DNA of 64,000 bases, from the NCBI GenBank assembly GCA_019455045.1, contig JACFND010000008.1, forward strand, positions 1-64,000, written 5' to 3'. A model generated the notes under the pieces. It made no database searches and was not told the DNA's origin. It was given only the letters and a program-made list of their open reading frames with translations. Every line of letters starts with the position of its first letter. Position 1 is the stretch's first letter. The position numbers were made by a program, and so were the translations under genes. Source of the stretch: Flavobacteriia bacterium. GTDB taxonomy: Bacteria; Bacteroidota; Bacteroidia; Flavobacteriales; Weeksellaceae. This document shows positions 53,430 through 62,273 of the stretch, in pieces.

Positions 53430-54803
53430 TCAAATCGCCATTTTTGGCTGTGATGCTTCAATTTCGGCCAAACTTCTCTCAATTTCCGCAGAACTCAATT
53501 CGTGCTCAACCAGTTTTCCTTCATTGAAATCACCATAAGCAGCCATGTCCAGAAATCCGTGACCCGACAGATTGAACAATATGGTTTTCTGTTCGCCGGT
53601 CTCTCTGCAGATCATCGCTTCTCTCACCGCCTGCGCAATTCCGTGATTTGATTCGGGTGCCGGAATGATTCCTTCGGTTTTTGCAAACAGTTGTCCCGCT
53701 TTGAAACATTCAATCTGATTCAGCGCTGAAGCTTCAACCAGACCATCTTTGAGCAATTGTGAAACCAAAACGCTTGCACCGTGATATCTCAAACCGCCGG
53801 CATGAATCGGCTCGGGTTCAAAATTATGACCCAGCGTGTACATCGGCAGCAAAGGTGTCAGACCCTGGGTATCACCAAAATCATACATAAATTTTCCGCG
53901 TGTCAGTTTCGGACAGGAAGCAGCTTCCACTGCAATCGCCCTCACCTCTTTTTTGTTTTGAAGTTTATTTCTCAAAAACGGAAAAGCAAGACCCGCAAAG
54001 TTGGAACCTCCGCCCAGCGGCGCAATCACGATATCAGGATAATCATCAGCCATCTCAAACTGTTTCAAAGCTTCCTCGCCGATAATGGTCTGATGAAGCA
54101 GCACATGATTCAAAACCGAACCCAGCGAATATTTGGTCTGATCATCTTTTACAGCCATTTCAACCGCTTCGGAAATTGCAATTCCAAGACTTCCGTTTGA
54201 ATTCGGATGCTGTTCCAAAATCCTTTTTCCTGCTTCGGTACGATTGCTCGGCGACGGATAAACATTTGCACCGTAGGTATTCATCATAATTTTTCGATAC
54301 GGTTTCTGCTGAAAACTCACTTTCACCATATACACTTCACATTCGATCCCAAACAGCGCGCAAGCATACGACAAAGCCGATCCCCACTGGCCTGCACCGG
54401 TTTCGGTCGTAATCTTTTTTGTGCCTGCTTTGGCATTGTAAAAAGCCTGCGCAATTGCGGTATTGGTCTTGTGCGAACCGCTTGGCGACACACCTTCGTA
54501 TTTGAAATAAATCTTTGCGGGTGTCTTCAGTGCTTTTTCCAATTCGGTGGCTCTGATCAGCGGTGACGGACGGTACATCAGATATTTTTCTCTCACTTCT
54601 TCCGGAATTTCAATAAATCTTTCGGTCGAAACTTCCTGCTCGATCAGTTCCATCGGAAAAAGAGGAGCCAGCGCTTCTGGTCCGATTGGTTCACCGGTTG
54701 CCGGATGCAGCGGCGGCAATGGTTTGTTGGGCATGTCCGCTGCAATGTTATACCAGAATTTCGGCATCCGGTCTTCACTTAAAAAATACTTTTTCTGTTT
54801 CAT
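53430..54803 (-). CDS. trpB2: Tryptophan synthase beta chain, TrpB2 type
   Basis: TrpB condenses indole with serine to make tryptophan. The 457-residue protein is longer than TrpB1 and starts with the TrpB2-type N-terminus ([33 protein letters not shown]). It carries the PLP lysine in [15 protein letters not shown], the catalytic-loop-like region [14 protein letters not shown] and the phosphate-binding [11 protein letters not shown]. TrpB2 enzymes usually act as stand-alone salvage enzymes for indole. Here it is a single-gene unit behind a complete tryptophan attenuator. No trpA or other trp gene is nearby. Confidence 0.95.
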   Translation of the reverse strand: MKQKKYFLSEDRMPKFWYNIAADMPNKPLPPLHPATGEPIGPEALAPLFPMELIEQEVSTERFIEIPEEVREKYLMYRPSPLIRATELEKALKTPAKIYFKYEGVSPSGSHKTNTAIAQAFYNAKAGTKKITTETGAGQWGSALSYACALFGIECEVYMVKVSFQQKPYRKIMMNTYGANVYPSPSNRTEAGKRILEQHPNSNGSLGIAISEAVEMAVKDDQTKYSLGSVLNHVLLHQTIIGEEALKQFEMADDYPDIVIAPLGGGSNFAGLAFPFLRNKLQNKKEVRAIAVEAASCPKLTRGKFMYDFGDTQGLTPLLPMYTLGHNFEPEPIHAGGLRYHGASVLVSQLLKDGLVEASALNQIECFKAGQLFAKTEGIIPAPESNHGIAQAVREAMICRETGEQKTILFNLSGHGFLDMAAYGDFNEGKLVEHELSSAEIERSLAEIEASQPKMAI

Positions 54804-54843
54804 CTTTTTATCATTTAAAGGTTAATCATTCATTTTTGGGCAT

Positions 54844-54877
54844 AAAAAAACCGCCTGAAAAGCATTTCAGACGGTTT
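54844..54877 (-). terminator. Attenuator terminator upstream of trpB2
   Basis: A 13-bp stem (54848-54860 with 54865-54877, one U-G pair on the minus-strand RNA) has a 4-nt loop and is followed by seven U's (54844-54850). It sits 41 bp upstream of the trpB2 start and after a leader peptide, so it ends transcription before the gene. Its 5' arm can pair instead with sequence just after the leader Trp codons. Confidence 0.93.
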
Positions 54878-54946
54878 CCTGACCTAATTGTATTTTTTAT
54901 TCAATTATTCAATACAAAAATCGGGCGCATCGTCTGAAACGGACGA
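54865..54946 (-). promoter_or_regulatory. Pause and antiterminator helices of the trp attenuator
   Basis: On the minus-strand RNA, 54942-54946 pairs with 54930-54934 (5 bp, segment 1:2). Segment 54931-54939 also pairs perfectly over 9 bp with 54865-54873 (segment 2:3, antiterminator), which in turn is the 5' arm of the terminator (segment 3:4). The helices are mutually exclusive. Trp codons lie at 54950-54958, so a stalled ribosome would cover segment 1 and leave segment 2 free to pair with segment 3. Confidence 0.9.
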
Positions 54947-54991
54947 CAGCCACCACCAGTTTGTATTCAAAAATTGATTCATTTTCTGCAT
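54905..54991 (-). CDS. trpL: Trp leader peptide (attenuator)
   Basis: A 28-codon frame, too short for usual gene calling, begins at an ATG (54989-54991); a second ATG at 54980-54982 is also possible. The stop TAA is at 54905-54907. It contains three consecutive Trp codons (residues 12-14, in LNTNWWWLSS), an extremely unlikely chance event, then a 14-residue tail. It lies between a canonical promoter and the attenuator terminator. The peptide is a ribosome-stalling sensor of charged tRNA-Trp, not a product. Confidence 0.92.
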   Translation of the reverse strand: MQKMNQFLNTNWWWLSSVSDDAPDFCIE

Positions 54992-55001
54992 TGTTGTCTG
55001 G

Positions 55002-55031
55002 CAAATGTAGAAAATATTTTGAATTCGCAAA
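55002..55031 (-). promoter_or_regulatory. Promoter of the trp leader-trpB2 unit
   Basis: On the minus strand a -33 TTTG (55028-55031) and a perfect -7 TACATTTG (55002-55009) are 18 bp apart. The start of transcription would lie only a few bases before the leader ATG. Confidence 0.75.
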
Positions 55032-55148
55032 TTAATTTTAAAACTTTTTGATTTTTGATTTTTGAATTTTACAATTGAACTTTAAAGCGATTCAACATAA
55101 GTTTTGTAACTTTAAAGCTGAAAAAATTTAATCATTAAAAATTTAATT

Positions 55149-55661
55149 ATGAATCTTTTAAAAATACCTGCACTCTGTCTTGCAGCCATGCTTTTTTCGG
55201 TTTCCTGTTCATCGACAAAAGAAATTTCCTATGACATCACCGGCCGCGCCGGAACGCCCACAGCCGGCACCGTAACTTTCTTCCAAAAAGACGGCAAAGT
55301 GACCATGACCGTAAAAGCTAGCGGTCTGACACCGGGTCTGCATGCGATCCATCTTCATGAAAAAGCAGATTGCTCTGCACCCGATTTCACTTCGACTGGC
55401 GGACACTGGAATCCAGCCGGATCAGATCACGGACGCTGGGGCGCAGAGCATTTTCACATGGGTGATATCGGTAATCTGAATGCAGATGCGGACGGAAATG
55501 CAGCAATGCTTTTTATTACAGACAAATGGTGCATCGGATGTAAAGATGCTTCAAAAAATATCATCGGAAAGGGAGTCATCATTCACGACACTCTTGATGA
55601 TTTTCATACACAGCCGACCGGTAATGCAGGCGGCAGGGTTGGCTGCGTTGAAATCAAATAA
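55149..55661 (+). CDS. sodC: Cu/Zn superoxide dismutase family lipoprotein
   Basis: SodC removes superoxide in the periplasm or at the outer surface. The 170-residue protein has a lipobox ending at Cys20 (SVSC). Metal and structural motifs are present: HAIHLHEKADC, GGHWNPAGSDHGRWGAEHFHMGD, split as GGHWNP and AEHFHMGDIGNL, then VIIHDTLDDF and a C-terminal GNAGGRVGCVEI with the disulphide cysteines. All expected His ligands are seen. It is monocistronic with a strong terminator, divergent from the trp leader. Confidence 0.93.
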   Translation: MNLLKIPALCLAAMLFSVSCSSTKEISYDITGRAGTPTAGTVTFFQKDGKVTMTVKASGLTPGLHAIHLHEKADCSAPDFTSTGGHWNPAGSDHGRWGAEHFHMGDIGNLNADADGNAAMLFITDKWCIGCKDASKNIIGKGVIIHDTLDDFHTQPTGNAGGRVGCVEIK

Positions 55662-55683
55662 TTGATTTACCGCCTAAACCATG

Positions 55684-55729
55684 GAATGAGCCTGATTTCA
55701 GTTTTTGAAAATAGGCTCATTCTTTTTTT
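55684..55729 (+). terminator. Terminator of sodC
   Basis: GAATGAGCCT (55684-55693) pairs with AGGCTCATTC (55713-55722), followed by eight T's, 22 bp after the stop. Confidence 0.9.
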
Positions 55730-55769
55730 ATTGAAATTTCATTGTTGTCTGATATAAATAATATGAAAA

Positions 55770-56189
55770 ATGGGAAGGATTTTAATTTTTATATTATTAA
55801 TCTTTAATGGTTGTTCCATTAATAATAAGGAATCAAAAAGCATTAAAGCTGAATTTTTTATCTGTGGAATTGATGAGTTTACAAATTTTTATAGATTTAA
55901 AGGCTTTATAGATGAAGAAACTGATACTGTTTATGCAATTTCTTATAAAGAAAAGCCGATCCTTGAGGCTGTTCCTAATATTACAATAGAAAAGAAAATT
56001 GAACCTAATAAGAGATTTCACTTTATCATAGAGAAAATTAAGCCTAGAATTTTTCAAAACAATTATAACTCCCAATTTATTATCATAGGAGATGAAACGC
56101 TATGGAAAGGATCAATGGAAACAACTCCTCCAAACTATTATATTATTAAAAATGCCGCTGGAATGAAATTATTTAGAATTAATAAATAA
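55770..56189 (+). CDS. AT-rich orphan lipoprotein, unknown function
   Basis: The 139-residue protein has a signal sequence ending in FNGC (Cys15). The remainder is rich in Ile, Lys, Asn and Phe, with no domain I recognise. Codons are strikingly AT-rich (AAT, ATT, AAA, TTT) compared with genes on either side, a sign of recent acquisition or weak selection. It begins an island of small, unrelated genes that reaches 58.7 kb. Confidence 0.55.
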   Translation: MGRILIFILLIFNGCSINNKESKSIKAEFFICGIDEFTNFYRFKGFIDEETDTVYAISYKEKPILEAVPNITIEKKIEPNKRFHFIIEKIKPRIFQNNYNSQFIIIGDETLWKGSMETTPPNYYIIKNAAGMKLFRINK

Positions 56190-56203
56190 TGAAATTCATC
56201 AAA

Positions 56204-56233
56204 TGTAGAGACGAACGGCCGTTCGTCTCTACA
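56204..56233. repeat. 30-bp perfect palindrome (copy 2)
   Basis: The arms TGTAGAGACGAACGG / CCGTTCGTCTCTACA are perfect. It differs from copy 1 (47338-47367) at two positions in each arm, and each change on one arm is matched on the other. Confidence 0.85.
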
Positions 56234-56304
56234 ATAAACTATCAAACGAAATCTATTCCCTGAAATTCAACAAAAGTATTTTTGTCGTGTATTGGTAAAA
56301 GTCT

Positions 56305-56871
56305 TTAAAATCTGTAGAAAAATCCCAAACGGGCAAACGATCTGATGCCGACGCTGCTGTCAAAGAACAGACCGTAATCATGACCGTATTTCAGTCCGAA
56401 AGGCGTCACATTCAGGGTTACAGTCGTTTTGTTGTCATTTACTTTTTGATTTGAATTTTTTTCGACATAATTCAATTTCATAAAAGTCAACCCGACACCC
56501 GCGCCAGAATAAACCTGAAATTTTCTTTCGGGTTTTCTCCACAGATAATTGACATTTGGCAGCAGTGTGAAAAAATTCGCATCTGTGCTGTAGGAAGTAT
56601 TGTCATCATCAAAAAATTCATTCATCAGACCCAGACCATACTGCCATTTCCGGTTCGGGCTGTAAAAAGAAACCGCCGCATCGAGCACTCCTTTGGCAGA
56701 AGCTTTTACCTCTTCGTTCTGATCAACCTGATTAAAGACTACATTCACAAAATCATAGGCAACCCCATAAAGTGAAGGCGTACCGTAGGAAATCGAAATT
56801 TCGGTCTTTTGTGCATTTGAAAAACCAAGCCCGAGAATCAGCAAAATCGAAAAAATGGTGTGTTTTGACAT
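56305..56871 (-). CDS. Predicted small outer membrane beta-barrel protein
   Basis: The 188-residue protein has a signal peptide cleaved after SNAQ. The rest shows alternating strands (KTEISISYGTPSLYGVAYD, FQVYSGAGVGLTFMKLNYV) and ends in SFARLGFFYRF, an aromatic C-terminal strand ending in Phe as in outer membrane barrels. It most resembles the 8-stranded OmpX/outer membrane protein-beta-barrel families of Bacteroidota. It is convergent with the orphan lipoprotein gene. Function unknown. Confidence 0.75.
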   Translation of the reverse strand: MSKHTIFSILLILGLGFSNAQKTEISISYGTPSLYGVAYDFVNVVFNQVDQNEEVKASAKGVLDAAVSFYSPNRKWQYGLGLMNEFFDDDNTSYSTDANFFTLLPNVNYLWRKPERKFQVYSGAGVGLTFMKLNYVEKNSNQKVNDNKTTVTLNVTPFGLKYGHDYGLFFDSSVGIRSFARLGFFYRF

Positions 56872-56954
56872 AATCTGAGTTTGAATGACGAATATAAAAA
56901 ATTAATGCCTGATCCTTGTGCCCTTAGCTTCTTCTGACCATTCAACTTTTTGCA

Positions 56955-57218
56955 TTATTCTGATCTTGACTTTTTGTTTAGCACATAATCCTTTACCTCA
57001 TTTGAAGTATAAGTTTTTGCTCCATCATCAATTTTCCTGCTGATAGTTTGGATATGCGAAATGTATTCTTCTTTCGTCAGTGATTTTCCTTTTGCCGTAT
57101 ATGCAACAATTTCGCCCTCTTTTTCCAAAAGCGCTTTTATTTTATCAATTACAGAATCCTTTGCATTATCCAAAATATATTGGGCCAATTGCTCTCTTGT
57201 GAAATTTAATACCTCCAT
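56955..57218 (-). CDS. Small antitoxin-like protein without a visible toxin
   Basis: The 87-residue protein is all-helical by appearance (NFTREQLAQYILDNAKDSVI, then KSLTKEEYISHIQTISRKID), resembling the small antitoxins of Bacteroidota toxin-antitoxin modules. The start at 57218 is used because the upstream ATG at 57248 lies beyond a perfect -7 box. No toxin-sized gene follows on the same strand before the convergent barrel gene, so it may be an orphan or a regulator of another kind. Confidence in the antitoxin reading is low. Confidence 0.55.
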   Translation of the reverse strand: MEVLNFTREQLAQYILDNAKDSVIDKIKALLEKEGEIVAYTAKGKSLTKEEYISHIQTISRKIDDGAKTYTSNEVKDYVLNKKSRSE

Positions 57219-57236
57219 CACAAAAAAATTTATATA

Positions 57237-57244
57237 CAAATATA
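57237..57244 (-). promoter_or_regulatory. -7 promoter box of the antitoxin-like gene
   Basis: The minus strand reads TATATTTG, 18 bp upstream of the ATG at 57218. Confidence 0.55.
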
Positions 57245-57803
57245 ACAAAAATCGTACTGTATATTTAAAAGGATGAACTGGAGAGAGCTATACAACAATG
57301 CGGATTTGCAATTTCGAGCGCATTCAAGAAATCCTGTTGGAATCAAATGGTATTAACCTCCTTTGAATCGTTTGACATTTCAACAGCCGAACTGTAATTC
57401 GTCTCTGCAAAAGCAAGTTAATCACTCCAATCGAATTCTTTCAACCGCATCTTACCTGCGCCGATCCGCAGCGCGGATCGAATGTGTATAGCCAAAAGAA
57501 GAAGCTGACAGAAAATGTTTTGGCGCTGTTTTTGGCGCGAAGCAAACCAAAAACTGTGACAAAACATCCGGCATCAAATCCGTAAAGAATTATTCAGTTT
57601 TCAAATAAATCCTCACACCGATTTAAAAATTAAATTAACTTTATCCGAAAAGTTCCAAACGGAAGGTGTTTTTAATTTGAATAATGGCCACGCGATACAA
57701 TCGCGCGGCAGCGACGGAATTCTAATTTTCGACTGCTCAAAAAACAGGAAGTCAGCAAGAAGGGTGAGGTCTTGGAAGTGATTGGAAAAAAGATTAAATA
57801 TTC
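57245..57803. other. Gene-free interval with hairpins, about 560 bp
   Basis: No convincing gene is seen. A 27-codon frame (57273-57356) has no supporting signal. Two clear hairpins are CGATCCGC-AGC-GCGGATCG (57462-57480) and CGCGA-TACAA-TCGCG (57691-57705). The sequence TTTTGGCGC occurs twice near 57514-57540. Base composition is higher in GC than the genes on both sides, suggesting a remnant of another element. Confidence 0.5.
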
Positions 57804-58274
57804 ATGAAAAAGAGATGGATTGTATTGTTTTTAGCGTTAGGCAGTATTATATTTCTTACTTTATTAATAGTAATAGCAATTCCGTTTTCAAATTTTTTAC
57901 CTGGATTTATAGAGCGAGAAACTTTTATGAAGGATTTTGATTTGGAGTTAAAGGGCAGAATAATTGAAATAAAAGCTGATAAATCTCTAAGTATTGCTTG
58001 TTTGAAAGTGGAAGAATCCAACTATAAAGAATTCAGGATGGAAAATGACAGATTTTTTATTCGAGTTAAAGATTCTTTGGCTGTATTAATTTATAACACA
58101 ATGCCCGGAAATTCCCCTCGCTACTATATGTATGAAAATGGTACGGAATTGTTGATTAATTATAAAAACAATTGGCAGGTTCTTGTAATTGAAAATGGAG
58201 ACACGGTTGATATAAGCCCTATTTGGAACTATCCTACTCGAGATTATCTGAATAACAGTTGCATTCCTAATTAA
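57804..58274 (+). CDS. Orphan membrane-anchored protein, first of a tandem pair
   Basis: The 156-residue protein has one N-terminal membrane helix (about residues 5-28) and a small exported domain. It shares a clear pattern with the next protein: LELKGRIIEI, ACLKVEESNYKEFR, FFIRVKDSLAV, the ENGDT segment and a terminal NSCIPN. This marks a tandem duplication. The domain has no name I recognise. Coding is AT-rich. Tandem variants like these are typical of immunity or lineage-specific surface genes. Confidence 0.6.
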   Translation: MKKRWIVLFLALGSIIFLTLLIVIAIPFSNFLPGFIERETFMKDFDLELKGRIIEIKADKSLSIACLKVEESNYKEFRMENDRFFIRVKDSLAVLIYNTMPGNSPRYYMYENGTELLINYKNNWQVLVIENGDTVDISPIWNYPTRDYLNNSCIPN

Positions 58275-58279
58275 ATTCT

Positions 58280-58711
58280 ATGAAAAAGAAGAAATTCATT
58301 TTAGGATTAATGATAATCATAGAAATATTTTTAATCATTGTTATTGTATACCAAATAAAATCCAGCTCTATCCATGAGCCTCCAAAAAGAGTTGTAATAG
58401 AGTTGAAAGGGAAAATAATTCATATTTCTTCACATGATGATTTTAATATGGCATGTTTAAAAGTTGAAAAGTCTAACTATACAGAGTACAGAAAGGAAAC
58501 TGCTGAATTTTTCATAAGAGTGAAAGACTCATTGGCAGTTATGGTTTATCCTGCTTCTAATCAATCACTCAAAATTGGCTCTGAAATTTTAGTCAATTAT
58601 AATCACGATCATCAAATTTTGGAATTAGAAAAAGGAGATACGATCAGTAAACAGAAGATTGTGTTTTTTCCAATAGGAAATTATATCAAAGACAGTTGTA
58701 TTCCAGAGTAA
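58280..58711 (+). CDS. Orphan membrane-anchored protein, second of a tandem pair
   Basis: The 143-residue protein is built like its neighbour 5 bp upstream: an N-terminal helix, then IELKGKIIHI, ACLKVEKSNYTEYR, FFIRVKDSLAV, EKGDT and a C-terminal KDSCIPE. The shared core is well conserved while the linker after the helix and the segment before EKGDT differ in length and sequence. The conserved cysteines (one in ACLKVE, one in the terminal SCIP) may form a disulphide bond. Function unknown. Confidence 0.6.
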   Translation: MKKKKFILGLMIIIEIFLIIVIVYQIKSSSIHEPPKRVVIELKGKIIHISSHDDFNMACLKVEKSNYTEYRKETAEFFIRVKDSLAVMVYPASNQSLKIGSEILVNYNHDHQILELEKGDTISKQKIVFFPIGNYIKDSCIPE

Positions 58712-58815
58712 AGTGAAGAATTCCCCAATTTCGAAACGTTTGTTATTCAAACAGTCTAATTGCTACTAACCTCTGCCCCAAATTAACCATTTAAAATCCA
58801 GTTTCACAAAACCAA

Positions 58816-58845
58816 TAAAAAAAGCGGACAATTGCGTCCGCTTTT
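58816..58845 (-). terminator. Terminator of groEL
   Basis: AAAAGCGGAC (58820-58829) pairs with GTCCGCTTTT (58836-58845) around a 6-nt loop, with more U's on the minus-strand RNA. It lies 26 bp past the groEL stop and could also act on the plus strand. Confidence 0.9.
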
Positions 58846-58871
58846 CTATAATTGATTTTGTCAGTTTTTGA

Positions 58872-60536
<1,665 letters not shown>

Positions 60537-60613
60537 CTAAAATTTTGTTTTTTTAATTGATTTTTCTTTGAGTTTTTAAATAACCGAATCCATTGTACAT
60601 CGTACAAAGTAAA

Positions 60614-60892
60614 TTATATCACTGCCAAAATATCGGATTCTTTCATAATCAGATAATCCTTACCTTCCCATTTGAGCTCGCTGCCGGAATATTTTCCGTA
60701 AAGCACTTTGTCGCCCACTTTAACGGTCATGGGTTCATCTTTTTTACCTTTTCCAACTGCCACTACAGTTCCCTGTTGCGGTTTTTCCTTTGCAGTATCC
60801 GGAATGATGATGCCTGATGCAGTTTTTGTTTCAGCTGCTGCAGGCTCAACCAACACCCTGTCTGCCAATGGTTTGATCGAAATTTTTGACAT
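60614..60892 (-). CDS. groES: Co-chaperonin GroES (10 kDa)
   Basis: GroES caps the GroEL chamber. The 92-residue protein shows the family start [19 protein letters not shown] (mobile loop with [14 protein letters not shown] after it), then [12 protein letters not shown] and a C-terminal [20 protein letters not shown]. It is the first gene of the groESL unit. The 260-bp region upstream has a TTGGCAC element described separately. Confidence 0.98.
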   Translation of the reverse strand: MSKISIKPLADRVLVEPAAAETKTASGIIIPDTAKEKPQQGTVVAVGKGKKDEPMTVKVGDKVLYGKYSGSELKWEGKDYLIMKESDILAVI

Positions 60893-60942
60893 ATCTTTTC
60901 TGTTTTTAATTTAGTGTTAAAAAATTTTACATCCGACTATTG

Positions 60943-60958
60943 ACGAAAACTGTGCCAA
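60943..60958 (-). promoter_or_regulatory. Possible -24/-12 (sigma-54-like) element upstream of groES
   Basis: On the minus strand TTGGCAC is followed, five bases on, by TCGT, 51 bp before the groES ATG. The -24 half matches the sigma-54 consensus TGGCAC well; the -12 half (TTGC) does not. A 13-bp dyad TGACA-TCT-TGTCA lies further upstream near 61014-61026. Confidence 0.3.
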
Positions 60959-61076
60959 CGCAATGAATCATTTGAGTCAGTCATTTTTTTTATGACACAA
61001 TGACTTTTAAAACTGACAAGATGTCAATTTTTAGGAATGATTTTTTGATTTTTTAATGGTTGAAAGGTTTCAAAGA

Positions 61077-61109
61077 AAAACGGAAAATTTTTTAAAATTT
61101 GACCGTTTT
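61077..61109 (-). terminator. Likely terminator of ruvB
   Basis: AAAACGG (61077-61083) pairs with CCGTTTT (61103-61109), enclosing AT-rich sequence that can extend the stem. U's follow on the minus-strand RNA. It lies about 47 bp past the ruvB stop. Confidence 0.6.
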
Positions 61110-61155
61110 CCTGATTTATTAAAAATTAATCTGACAAATTAATTATCAGTCAATT

Positions 61156-62184
61156 TTATTGATCAAAGAGCCCGCTTTGATTTCCGGATTTGATTTTCCC
61201 CAAATGACGATATGCCTTTTCGGTTGCTTCTCTTCCGCGCGGTGTCCTCATCAAATAACCTTCCTGAATCAGGTAGGGCTCATAGACTTCTTCAAGCGTA
61301 CCGATATTCTCCGAGACTGCTGTGGCAATGGTCGAAATACCGACCGGCCCGCCTTTGAATTTGTCGATGATGGTCGATAAAATCTTATTGTCCATTTCGT
61401 CCAGACCGTTCTGATCCACCTTCAGCGCTGACAGTCCAAAATCTGCAATCTTTTTGTCGATTCGTCCTGTTCCTTTGATTTGTGCAAAATCACGAATTCT
61501 TCTGAGCAGTGCATTTGCAATCCTGGGTGTACCGCGGCTTCTGCCTGCAATTTCAATTGCTGCTTCATCATCGATTTTGGTACCGAGTATTCTTGAACTT
61601 CTTTCGATGATTGAGCTCAGCAGTTCCTGATTGTAATATTGAAATCTGAAATTAATTCCGAATCTTGCTCTCAGCGGTGCGGTCAAAAGACCAGATCGTG
61701 TGGTTGCACCGATCAGCGTAAAAGGCTCCAGACCGATCTGTACCGAACGCGCATTCGGACCCGATTCGATCATGATATCGATTTTATAATCTTCCATTGC
61801 AGAATACAGATATTCCTCGATCACCGGCGACATTCTGTGGATTTCGTCGATAAAAAGTACATCATTTCTTTCCAGATTGGTCAACAGTCCTGCCAGATCA
61901 CCGGGTTTGTCAAGCACCGGACCCGAAGTGAGTTTGATGCCGACACCGAGCTCGTTTGCAATGATATGCGCCAGAGTAGTTTTTCCCAAACCGGGCGGTC
62001 CGTGCAGCAGCACATGATCAAGCGCCTCGCCTCTGAGTTTGGCCGCTTTTACAAACACTTCAAGATTGTCAAGTATATGCGCCTGACCCGCAAAGTCTTT
62101 GAAACTCTGCGGTCTGAACTGTTCTTCAATCTGTAATTCTTCGTCCGAAAAATTTTCTCTGTCCGGGTTGAGCAGGTCTGACAT
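61156..62184 (-). CDS. ruvB: Holliday junction branch-migration helicase RuvB
   Basis: RuvB is the hexameric AAA+ motor that drives branch migration with RuvA during recombinational repair. The 342-residue protein has Walker [14 protein letters not shown], Walker [11 protein letters not shown], sensor 1 [12 protein letters not shown] and the arginine-finger region, and a C-terminal winged-helix domain ending in [17 protein letters not shown]. No ruvA or ruvC is next to it. It is divergent from the glutaminyl cyclase gene. Confidence 0.98.
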   Translation of the reverse strand: MSDLLNPDRENFSDEELQIEEQFRPQSFKDFAGQAHILDNLEVFVKAAKLRGEALDHVLLHGPPGLGKTTLAHIIANELGVGIKLTSGPVLDKPGDLAGLLTNLERNDVLFIDEIHRMSPVIEEYLYSAMEDYKIDIMIESGPNARSVQIGLEPFTLIGATTRSGLLTAPLRARFGINFRFQYYNQELLSSIIERSSRILGTKIDDEAAIEIAGRSRGTPRIANALLRRIRDFAQIKGTGRIDKKIADFGLSALKVDQNGLDEMDNKILSTIIDKFKGGPVGISTIATAVSENIGTLEEVYEPYLIQEGYLMRTPRGREATEKAYRHLGKIKSGNQSGLFDQ

Positions 62185-62214
62185 ATATTTAAAAGGTCTT
62201 GACTAAATGTTTTC

Positions 62215-62222
62215 TATTTTTG
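62215..62222 (+). promoter_or_regulatory. -7 promoter box of the glutaminyl cyclase gene
   Basis: TATTTTTG matches TAnnTTTG, 51 bp upstream of the ATG at 62274. It lies beyond the opposing ruvB box, so the two transcripts would overlap. Confidence 0.45.
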
Positions 62223-62240
62223 CACTGAATTGACAATTCA

Positions 62241-62248
62241 CAAATATA
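62241..62248 (-). promoter_or_regulatory. -7 promoter box of ruvB
   Basis: The minus strand reads TATATTTG, 56 bp upstream of the ruvB ATG. Confidence 0.5.
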
Positions 62249-62273
62249 CAATTCTATTTACAAGAATGTTTTT

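Noticed and set aside
57273-57356. 27-codon frame as a small gene
   Set aside because: A weak TATATTTA upstream is the only support; no conservation or motif can be shown from one sequence.
60893-61060. CIRCE operator upstream of groESL
   Set aside because: No TTAGCACTC-N9-GAGTGCTAA or close variant is present.
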